NCBI GenBank assembly: GCA_005884465.1
Contig: VAZH01000207.1
Span: 1 to 9,093, forward strand
Source of the DNA: Alphaproteobacteria bacterium
GTDB taxonomy: Bacteria; Pseudomonadota; Alphaproteobacteria; Rhizobiales; Xanthobacteraceae
Length of the DNA stretch: 9,093 bases
Reading direction: 5' to 3'
In this document: positions 1 to 5,720 of the stretch, one piece after another
Layout: each line of letters begins with the position of its first letter
Numbering within the stretch: the first letter of the stretch is position 1
Notes under the pieces: generated by a model
What the model was told of the DNA's origin: nothing
Seen by the model: the letters and a program-made list of their open reading frames with translations, nothing else
Database searches by the model: none
Translations under genes and position numbers: made by a program

Positions 1-1
1 C

Positions 2-376
2 AACGGCAAGGGCCCTCGCCTGCACCATTTTGCGTACTGGGTGCCGACCGCAATGAACATTTTGCATTTGTGCGACGTGATGGCCTCCACCGGTTATCTC
101 AAAAATATCGAGCGCGGGCCCGGCCGGCACGGCATTTCAAATGCGTTCTTCCTCTATATCCGCGACCCCGATGGCCATCGGCTGGAACTCTACACCAGCG
201 ATTACTTCACCATGGACCATGATCATGAGCCGATGCGCTGGTCGTTGAAGGACCCGCGGCGGCAGACGCTGTGGGGCGCGCCGGCGCCGCGTTCCTGGTT
301 CGAACAGGGATCGCCGTTTCCGGGACAGGCGGTACGCGAACCGCTATTTGTCGCCGATGTCACCATCGGCGATTAG
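2..376 (+). CDS. hpaD: 3,4-dihydroxyphenylacetate (homoprotocatechuate) 2,3-dioxygenase, C-terminal part
   Basis: This 5'-truncated gene enters from the left edge; 124 codons plus TAG are visible. The enzyme is a cytoplasmic Fe(II)- or Mn(II)-dependent type I extradiol dioxygenase of the vicinal oxygen chelate fold. It opens the ring of homoprotocatechuate to 5-carboxymethyl-2-hydroxymuconate semialdehyde. Visible residues: the metal ligand His in LHHFAYW (second His, nt 26-28), the catalytic His in RHGIS (nt 128-130), the Tyr in FFLY, and the Glu ligand in HRLELY (nt 185-187). The spacings between these four residues (34, 9 and 10) equal those I recall for H214, H248, Y257 and E267 of the Brevibacterium fuscum enzyme, which strongly supports HpaD over other extradiol enzymes. 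The tail after the Glu is shorter than in that enzyme. The ThDP enzyme follows 33 nt later, so both may share a transcript. Confidence 0.88.
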   Translation, partial: NGKGPRLHHFAYWVPTAMNILHLCDVMASTGYLKNIERGPGRHGISNAFFLYIRDPDGHRLELYTSDYFTMDHDHEPMRWSLKDPRRQTLWGAPAPRSWFEQGSPFPGQAVREPLFVADVTIGD

Positions 377-409
377 AGTTGATCCGCGAATGAGCGATTG
401 GACAGCGCA

Positions 410-2035
410 ATGACTTCAACCACCGGCGGCGAAGCCATCGTCAACGGCCTTGTCGCGCATGGTGTCGACACCGTGTTCGGCCTGCCCGGCGCCCAGATCT
501 ACGGCCTGTTCGACGCATTCCAGCAGGCGCAGCTGAAGGTGATCGGCGCGCGCCACGAGCAGGCCTGCGGCTACATGGCCTACGGCTATGCGCGGTCCAC
601 CGGCAGGCCCGGCGTGTTCAGCGTGGTGCCCGGCCCGGGCGTGCTCAACGCCGGCGCGGCATTGCTCACCGCGTTCGGAGCGAACGAACCTGTCTTGTGC
701 CTGACCGGACAGGTGCCGACGCAATTCCTCGGCAAGGGCCGCGGCCATCTCCATGAGATGCCCGATCAGCTTGCAACGCTGAGAGGTTTTGTAAAATGGG
801 CCGATCGCATTGAATATCCAGACGCGGCGCCGGTGCTGGTCTCGCGCGCGTTCCAGGAAATGCTGTCGGGGCGCCGCGGGCCCGTGGCACTGGAAATGCC
901 CTGGGACGTGTTCACGCAGCGCGCCGAGACCGGCGCAGCAAAACCGTTCGATCCGTTTCCGGCGCCGCAGCCCGATAGCGAGCGCATCACAGCCGCCGCC
1001 TCCTTGATCGCCGGCAGCAAGACGCCGATGATCTTTGTCGGCAGCGGCGCCATTCACGCCCGCGATGAAATTCTCGAACTTGCGGAACTGATCGACGCGC
1101 CGGTGGTGGCATTCCGCAGCGGGCGCGGCATCGTTTCCAACGCACACGAACTGGGGCTGACGATGGCGGCGGCCTATCGGCTGTGGCCGCAGACCGATCT
1201 CATGATCGGGATCGGTTCACGCATGGAATTGCCGACCAGCTTCCGCTGGCCGTTTCGCCCCGACGGCCTGAAATCTGTTCGCATCGATATCGACCCGGCG
1301 GAAATGCGGCGGTTTACGCCCGACGCCGCTGTGGTCGCCGATGCGCGTGCCGGCACGAGCGAGCTGCTCGCCGCAGTCAGAAAGGCCGGTTACACGAAAA
1401 CGCGCGGCCGCCGCGCCGCGATCCGCGAGGCCTCGGCGGCGGCGCTGCTGGAGATTCAGAAAGTTCAGCCGCAGATGGGTTATTTGAATGTTCTGCGCGA
1501 GGTGCTGCCGCCAAATGCCATCGTCACCGACGAGTTGTCGCAGGTTGGCTTTACCTCCTGGTACGGCTTTCCGGTGTATGAACCGCGCACCTTCATTACA
1601 TCAGGTTATCAGGGCACGCTCGGCTCGGGCTTTCCCACCGCGCTCGGCGCCAAGGTGGCGCATCCGGACCGGACGGTGGTCGCGATCACGGGCGATGGCG
1701 GCTTCATGTTCGGCGTGCAGGAACTTGCCACTGCGGTACAGTTCAACATCGCCGTGGTGGTGCTGGTGTTCAACAATAACGCCTATGGCAACGTGCGGCG
1801 CGATCAGCGTGAGCGGTTCGAAGGCCGCGTGGTGGCGTCCGATCTCGTCAATCCGGATTTCGTCAAGCTCGCGGAATCTTTTGGCGTGGCCGCGGCGCGT
1901 GTGACATCGCCGGAGACGTTTCGTCCCACGCTGGAAAAGGCGCTCGCGCACGGCGGTCCTTATCTCATCGCCATCGAAGTGCCGAAGGACTCCGAGACCA
2001 GTCCGTGGACGTTCATCCATCCGGCGAAGCCGTAG
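410..2035 (+). CDS. Thiamine-diphosphate-dependent enzyme (acetolactate synthase-like / 2-oxoacid decarboxylase superfamily)
   Basis: A 541-residue protein with the full three-domain ThDP layout. The N-terminal PYR domain covers about 5-165, with the catalytic Glu50 in GARHEQ that activates the cofactor. A central Rossmann-like domain covers about 190-320. The C-terminal PP domain covers about 360-530, with the Mg/ThDP motif GDG at 428-430 and NN at 455-456, about 26 residues apart as is usual. Length and domain order fit acetolactate synthase catalytic subunits, glyoxylate carboligase and benzoylformate or phenylpyruvate decarboxylases; the sequence alone does not decide. I chose ATG 410 over an in-frame TTG at 398; both have weak Shine-Dalgarno sequences, and an in-frame stop lies at 380. 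The position behind hpaD suggests a role in aromatic acid catabolism, for example decarboxylating an arylpyruvate feeding homoprotocatechuate. That is inference. No regulatory ACT-subunit gene follows, which argues against a biosynthetic acetolactate synthase. Confidence 0.85.
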   Translation: MTSTTGGEAIVNGLVAHGVDTVFGLPGAQIYGLFDAFQQAQLKVIGARHEQACGYMAYGYARSTGRPGVFSVVPGPGVLNAGAALLTAFGANEPVLCLTGQVPTQFLGKGRGHLHEMPDQLATLRGFVKWADRIEYPDAAPVLVSRAFQEMLSGRRGPVALEMPWDVFTQRAETGAAKPFDPFPAPQPDSERITAAASLIAGSKTPMIFVGSGAIHARDEILELAELIDAPVVAFRSGRGIVSNAHELGLTMAAAYRLWPQTDLMIGIGSRMELPTSFRWPFRPDGLKSVRIDIDPAEMRRFTPDAAVVADARAGTSELLAAVRKAGYTKTRGRRAAIREASAAALLEIQKVQPQMGYLNVLREVLPPNAIVTDELSQVGFTSWYGFPVYEPRTFITSGYQGTLGSGFPTALGAKVAHPDRTVVAITGDGGFMFGVQELATAVQFNIAVVVLVFNNNAYGNVRRDQRERFEGRVVASDLVNPDFVKLAESFGVAAARVTSPETFRPTLEKALAHGGPYLIAIEVPKDSETSPWTFIHPAKP

Positions 2036-2039
2036 TGCG

Positions 2040-2081
2040 CTCATGGTGAGGAGGCGCTCTCGCGCCGTCTCGAACCATGAG
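2040..2081. repeat. Palindromic dispersed repeat, unit 1 of an inverted pair
   Basis: A 42-nt hairpin begins 4 nt after the stop of the ThDP enzyme. The outer stem pairs CTCATGGT (2040-2047) with ACCATGAG (2074-2081). The inner arm pairs GGCGC with GCGCC around TCTC. It has the same architecture as the unit at 2091-2134 but in reverse orientation, sharing the GAGGAG and CGTCTCGA blocks. I recall this kind of element as dispersed in many copies in Bradyrhizobiaceae genomes. It may help end transcription from the left, but no T tract follows, so I do not call a terminator. Confidence 0.8.
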
Positions 2082-2090
2082 TTTGCGTAA

Positions 2091-2134
2091 CTCATCCTTC
2101 GAGACGCGGCGAAGACGCCGCTCCTCAGGATGAG
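2091..2134. repeat. Palindromic dispersed repeat, unit 2 of an inverted pair, overlapping the MFS 3' end
   Basis: A 44-nt hairpin. The outer stem pairs CTCATCCT (2091-2098) with AGGATGAG (2127-2134), and the inner stem pairs GCGGCG with CGCCGC around AAGA. It is related to the unit at 2040-2081 but inverted. The outer stem differs by paired substitutions (GGT/ACC there, CCT/AGG here). It overlaps the end of the MFS transporter gene, supplying its last serine codons and TGA stop (2125-2127). Confidence 0.8.
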
Positions 2135-3378
2135 GAAACCCCGCGCGCTCTTGCCACGCTCTGCTGCAGCCGCGACGCCGCAATCACCAGGAGACCGGCG
2201 CCGGCGACCGACCAGCACGCCACCGGCGCCCAGTGCAGCAGCGGCGCGTATTCCGGCAGTTTTTGTAGGCCTCCCGCAACGGCCGCCATCCGCGCAAAGG
2301 TCGCAAGCGCCAGCGCTGAAAACACCAGGCCCACCACCTTGCCTTCCGCGCCGCTATCGCCGATCGCGAGAGCCGCCGAGATCGCACTCATCAGCATGCA
2401 GCCCCAGGCCGCGCCCGCAAGGAATTGCGCAACAATCAACGTGTTGAGGTTCCCGGCGAGCTCCGCGCCAAGCACGGCCAAGGCGCCCAACAGGCCGGCG
2501 GCACCCATCACGATCAATCCGCCGCGGCGTTTTGTCACCACGCTGGCCGGAAACATCGCGATATTGAAGCCGATCCAGAATACCGGCATCAGCCACTGCA
2601 GATCGGCGGGCTTTGCGAAACGCAGATAGAATGGTGCGCTGTTGATGCTGAAATGCAACTGATAACCCAACGCGAGAATGACCATCGATACGATGAAGAT
2701 CATCGGCACGCCGCCCAGCGGTTTTGCGGGCTCGGCGGGCTTTTCCGGGGACGAGGCGTCCTGCACGAGACCGCGCTCGACCCTGGACAAGGCCAGCGCG
2801 GTGACCAGCAGGACCACGCTGGAAATCACGAAGGGAAGCCGTGCGTCCTGATCGCGCAGTACCACGCCGAGATAGGGCGACACCGCGCCGGCCAAACCGT
2901 AGCCGAGCATTGCGAGTGCCGACAGAAACGGGACCGATGGTTTGGCGCGGTGCTTGCCGAGCAGGGTCAGCGGCGGGGCGCGCAGCGCCGACGAGGTGAT
3001 CGCCCAGATCACGATCAGCGCGATGAACCAGGCTTGCGCGACCGGGCCGGTGCCGGCGACGAACGGCAGCGCCACGAACGCCGCACATGACAGCGCGGTC
3101 AAGGCGCCAACGAACAGGCCGAGCCGGCCAACAAACGGCGCGATCTTGTCGGCGGCGATCCCCATCGCGGTGTCGGTGATGGTGAAGATCGCCTGGTCCA
3201 GCATCAGGATGAGAATGACAGCTGACGGCGCGATCCCGACCTCCGCGGCAAGCTTCGGCAGATAGATCACGTAGGTGGTCCAGCCGAGCGTGAATACCAG
3301 TTGCAGAACCGCGAGATATACGCCGGCGCGGTTGGCCCTTATGGTGCTCACATCAGCTGACAGTTCAAGGCTACTCAT
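2125..3378 (-). CDS. MFS family transporter
   Basis: A 417-residue inner-membrane protein with about 12 hydrophobic helices in two bundles: roughly residues 18-40, 50-72, 84-108, 115-132, 150-172 and 182-198, then 224-242, 262-282, 286-306, 311-338, 345-370 and 385-403. The two halves are joined by a polar Pro/Lys/Glu-rich cytoplasmic loop (about 199-222). This is the Major Facilitator Superfamily layout. A weak loop-like GIAADKIAPFVGR (73-85) sits in the usual position of motif A between helices 2 and 3. The substrate cannot be read from the sequence. The ATG at 3378 lies 33 nt downstream of the alkB stop, so it is probably the last gene of the oxygenase-alkB operon. Its upstream GGGGG is a poor ribosome-binding site. 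The extreme C-terminus (GVSSS and stop) is encoded by the palindromic repeat at 2091-2134, so this end was probably changed by repeat insertion. Confidence 0.82.
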   Translation of the reverse strand: MSSLELSADVSTIRANRAGVYLAVLQLVFTLGWTTYVIYLPKLAAEVGIAPSAVILILMLDQAIFTITDTAMGIAADKIAPFVGRLGLFVGALTALSCAAFVALPFVAGTGPVAQAWFIALIVIWAITSSALRAPPLTLLGKHRAKPSVPFLSALAMLGYGLAGAVSPYLGVVLRDQDARLPFVISSVVLLVTALALSRVERGLVQDASSPEKPAEPAKPLGGVPMIFIVSMVILALGYQLHFSINSAPFYLRFAKPADLQWLMPVFWIGFNIAMFPASVVTKRRGGLIVMGAAGLLGALAVLGAELAGNLNTLIVAQFLAGAAWGCMLMSAISAALAIGDSGAEGKVVGLVFSALALATFARMAAVAGGLQKLPEYAPLLHWAPVACWSVAGAGLLVIAASRLQQSVARARGVSSS

Positions 3379-3411
3379 GCTTAGGCCCCCGGCCCCACAA
3401 GCATAAACCAG

Positions 3412-4080
3412 CTACAACGCCTTGCGGAAGGTCAGATTGATGCGCTGCCGGCCCAGCAGCGCGTGTTCGCCATCGGCGAGCGGCGCGATGCCGTGAAACC
3501 TGAGCCGCGCCGGCCCGCCCCATACTGCGATATCGCCATGCTGCAGCCGGAAGCGGCGCGGCGTGTCGCTGCGCTTCAATCCGCCGAACAGGAAGATTGC
3601 GGGCAAGCCCAGCGAGACCGAGACGATCGGCGCGGCAAAATCCTCCTCGTCCTCGTCCTGATGCAAGGACATGCGCGCGCCAGGCTGGTAGCGATTGATC
3701 AAACAGGCATCCGGTGAGAACCCGCCAAAGCCCGCATGATCGGCCGCTTGCTCGGCGAGTTCGCGAAACGATGGCGGCATTGCCGGCCATGGCTTTCCCG
3801 TTTCGGGATCGTCGGCGTCATAACGATAGCCGGTGCGATCGGTGACCCAGCCAAGACCGCCGCAATTTGTCATCGCGACCGACATCTGATGACCGCCGGG
3901 CGTAACCATGTGGCGAAACGGCGCCTGCTCCACGATATCGCGCAAGTCAGCGAGCAGATCGACTTCGACCGGTTTCGCAAATCCATGCAGCAGCACGGCA
4001 CCCTCAGCCATTGGCTCCTGCGTCGGATGCAGATCGGAAACGCTGGCAAACAGATCGGTCGTCAAAACACTCGCACTCAC
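3412..4080 (-). CDS. alkB: Alpha-ketoglutarate-dependent DNA dealkylase AlkB
   Basis: A 222-residue cytoplasmic Fe(II)/2-oxoglutarate dioxygenase that removes 1-methyladenine and 3-methylcytosine damage from single-stranded DNA and RNA by oxidation, releasing formaldehyde. Iron ligands are visible as His140 and Asp142 in MSLHQDEDE and His196 in RFHGI. The 2-oxoglutarate-binding arginines are Arg213 and Arg219 in RINLTFRKA. The family hallmark NRYQPGARMSLHQD spans 129-142. Length matches E. coli AlkB (216 residues). The start is GTG at 4080: it overlaps the upstream stop as GTGA and retains the N-terminal DLFA...QEP...GAVLL block that aligns with E. coli AlkB. The first in-frame ATG (4011) would delete DLFA. 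No clear Shine-Dalgarno precedes GTG, so translation is probably coupled to the upstream oxygenase. No ada gene is visible nearby. Confidence 0.95.
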   Translation of the reverse strand: MSASVLTTDLFASVSDLHPTQEPMAEGAVLLHGFAKPVEVDLLADLRDIVEQAPFRHMVTPGGHQMSVAMTNCGGLGWVTDRTGYRYDADDPETGKPWPAMPPSFRELAEQAADHAGFGGFSPDACLINRYQPGARMSLHQDEDEEDFAAPIVSVSLGLPAIFLFGGLKRSDTPRRFRLQHGDIAVWGGPARLRFHGIAPLADGEHALLGRQRINLTFRKAL

Positions 4081-4826
4081 TTCGCATCGTGAAAGATCAC
4101 GCCAAGGGTATGGCGGTGGCCGGATCGGACCCGGCTCACGCCATGGCGGAGATTAACGCGATAGAAACCGCGCGTCCCCCGTACCGGCCTGTGATGCACG
4201 GCAAAAGCCACCGCATCGCCTTGCGCCAGCGGCACCACTTCGGGCCGCGACTGCATTCGCGGCCGCTGTTCGGTCAGCACGAATTCGCCGCCGGTGAAAT
4301 CGCGACCCGGCTCCGACAGCAGGATCGCGACCTGCAGCGGGAATACGTGTTCGCCGTAGAGGTCCTGATGCAGGCAGTTGTAGTCACTGGGACCATATTG
4401 CAGCAATAGCGGCGTCGGCCGGGTCTGGCCGGCGGCGTGGCAGCGTTTCAGGAAGGCTTCGTGGGTCTCGGGATAGCGGATATCGATTCCCATGGCTTCG
4501 TTCCAGCGATTGGCGATATCACGAAGCTGCGCATACAGCGTGGGTCGCAATTCCGCGATCAAGTCCGGAAGCGGATAGGAAAAATATTTGTACTCGCCGC
4601 GCCCGAAACCGTGGCGTGCCATCACGATCCGGCTGCGGAAATGCCTGTCGTCAGGATAAAGCGCCGCAAGCGCGCGGCACTCATCTCGCGACAGCAATCC
4701 CTTCAACACGGCGCAGCCCTGCGCATCGAGCTCGCCAGCCGCTTGCGTCCAGTCGATGGCATCGACGCGCGCGGTGATATCGGGTTGAGTTGCGGGACGG
4801 ACGTTGCTTTTTGCGGTTGATTTCAT
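4077..4826 (-). CDS. 2-oxoglutarate/Fe(II) oxygenase (Oxygenase-NA/DUF2086-like)
   Basis: A 249-residue protein with a double-stranded beta-helix oxygenase signature: His153 and Asp155 in CLHQDLYGE as proximal iron ligands, His228 in NLRHGVS as the likely distal ligand, and Arg238 ten residues later as the likely 2-oxoglutarate-binding residue. The FTGGEFVLTE segment (177-186) between the iron motifs is typical of prolyl-hydroxylase-like oxygenases. I recognise it as the family annotated as oxygenase acting on damaged nucleic acid (Pfam Oxygenase-NA, formerly DUF2086, COG3826); that name is from memory and direct biochemical proof is thin. It is first in the operon, overlapping alkB by 4 nt, which supports a role in alkylation damage. 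The start is ATG 4826; no strong ribosome-binding site is seen, and a small hairpin lies just upstream. Confidence 0.85.
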   Translation of the reverse strand: MKSTAKSNVRPATQPDITARVDAIDWTQAAGELDAQGCAVLKGLLSRDECRALAALYPDDRHFRSRIVMARHGFGRGEYKYFSYPLPDLIAELRPTLYAQLRDIANRWNEAMGIDIRYPETHEAFLKRCHAAGQTRPTPLLLQYGPSDYNCLHQDLYGEHVFPLQVAILLSEPGRDFTGGEFVLTEQRPRMQSRPEVVPLAQGDAVAFAVHHRPVRGTRGFYRVNLRHGVSRVRSGHRHTLGVIFHDAK

Positions 4827-4831
4827 GGCTG

Positions 4832-4870
4832 CGATTTTCGCAAATCGGGACGCCTTACGCCACCCGATTT
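4832..4870 (-). promoter_or_regulatory. Overlapping inverted repeats upstream of the oxygenase-alkB operon
   Basis: Three alternating copies of one core lie just upstream of the ATG at 4826. CGATTT (4832-4837) pairs with AAATCG (4842-4847) around TCGC. The extended middle copy AAATCGGG (4842-4849) pairs perfectly with CCCGATTT (4863-4870) across 13 nt. The two hairpins share the middle arm and so cannot form at once in RNA; the one nearer the start ends 5 nt before ATG and would cover the ribosome-binding region. It could equally be a DNA operator. The structure is seen; the function is inferred. Confidence 0.35.
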
Positions 4871-4890
4871 CCGGGGAAAGGCCACACCAT

Positions 4891-5010
4891 CATTGCGAGC
4901 CAACGGGTCGGCGCAAAGCGCCGCCCGATGACAGGCTCCGCGAAGCAATCCAGCGGGCCTGGAACGCAAGATCGAACCTGGATTGATTCGTCGCTTTGCT
5001 CCTCGCAATG
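4891..5010. repeat. Large palindromic dispersed repeat, copy A
   Basis: The terminal inverted repeat is CATTGCGAG (4891-4899) and CTCGCAATG (5002-5010). An inner pair AATCCAG (4947-4953)/CTGGATT (4978-4984) encloses a GC-rich loop. A side hairpin between about 4905 and 4927 contains GGCGC-AAA-GCGCC. The left arm is almost identical to the copy at 8874-8984, while the apical loop differs. It fills most of the 207-nt gap between the DUF2848 gene and the oxygenase-alkB operon. No coding sequence is apparent in it; the short frames crossing it are low-complexity repeat translations. Confidence 0.85.
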
Positions 5011-5033
5011 ACGAAAGCGGGCACCGCGATGAA

Positions 5034-5720
5034 TCACCCCAGCACCGGCAGCTCGATCACGTCATAGGCGTGGCGAATGCTGCGCTTGAGCACGGGATCC
5101 ATGAGCTCGAAGTCGAAGCGGCTCGCCGGGCGGATGCCGCCCTTGGCCGCGAAGGTGCCGCCGAATGTGGCGCAGCCGTCCGGCAACCCGCCGCTTCCAA
5201 AACCGCGGTGAATGAGTTCCTCCACTGGAAGCAGGTTATCGAGCGTGCCTTCCTGGTACAGTACACGCGTGCCGCCGATCAATGCGTGCGAACGCAGGAT
5301 CAATTTGTCCCAGTGACCGGCGACGTCCTCGAGTTCCCACAATACGGGCGCGATCGGCTTGTCGCACATCTGCTTCGAGACGGTGACGCTATAGGCTTCC
5401 ACTCTCCGATCGGTGTGATCGGAACCGACGCCGACAAAGACGCGGCCCTGCCAGCCGATCAGGACGAATTCCACTTCGCCGCTGGTGTCACCGCCGCTGA
5501 CTTCGATGCTGTCCTCCGTGGTCAGCCGCCGCGCGGCGACCCGGTAATAGATCGGGGTAGTAGCCGGCGGCGCGATACCGATCGCTTCGAGCTCGGCAAT
5601 GTGCCTGTCGCGCGCGACCGGATCGCGGCCGGTCCAGCCGGCCATGACAGCCTGATCGATCGGCAGCGTCAGCGGAGTCGTCGTATCCTCGGTGTCGATG
5701 GTGAATGTGAGATCAAACAC
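5034..5720 (-). CDS. DUF2848 family protein
   Basis: A 228-residue protein recognised as DUF2848 by its conserved blocks: AGWTGRD (27-33), GEVEFVL (81-87), VGVGSDHTDR (96-105), SKQMCDKP (115-122), LYQEGTL (154-160), GGIRPASRFDFEL (194-206) and RHAYD (216-220). Family function is unestablished. The acidic/His blocks and the late glycine-rich barrel motifs recall fumarylacetoacetate hydrolase-like proteins, so a C-C lyase or hydrolase role on a dicarboxylic or dioxo acid is possible; this is inference. The start is GTG 5720, inside the 3' end of the amidase gene (8-nt overlap). A GGAGG (5730-5734) sits 9 nt upstream, and the family N-terminus FDLTF follows immediately. The longer ATG frame at 5786 would add residues antiparallel in reading sense to the amidase tail and lacks support. 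Last gene of the AtuA-amidase cluster. Confidence 0.85.
   Translation of the reverse strand: MFDLTFTIDTEDTTTPLTLPIDQAVMAGWTGRDPVARDRHIAELEAIGIAPPATTPIYYRVAARRLTTEDSIEVSGGDTSGEVEFVLIGWQGRVFVGVGSDHTDRRVEAYSVTVSKQMCDKPIAPVLWELEDVAGHWDKLILRSHALIGGTRVLYQEGTLDNLLPVEELIHRGFGSGGLPDGCATFGGTFAAKGGIRPASRFDFELMDPVLKRSIRHAYDVIELPVLG

Noticed and set aside
390..413. Tiny ATG frame of seven codons ending over the ATG of the ThDP enzyme (leader peptide candidate)
   Set aside because: Too short, no ribosome-binding site and no codon pattern suggesting attenuation.
416..1147. Long open frame antisense to the ThDP enzyme
   Set aside because: Arg/Ala/His-rich shadow of a high-GC gene; the + strand product carries complete ThDP motifs.
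2040..2134. Rho-independent terminator for the convergent genes
   Set aside because: Strong hairpins but no T tract after either arm, so kept as repeats only.
2425..3090. 221-codon + strand frame opposite the MFS gene
   Set aside because: Hydrophilic Arg/Gln/His-rich shadow; the - strand frame has a coherent 12-helix membrane pattern.
4891..5010. CRISPR repeat or small RNA gene
   Set aside because: Only paired palindromic arms, no spaced direct repeats, and no identifiable promoter or terminator.
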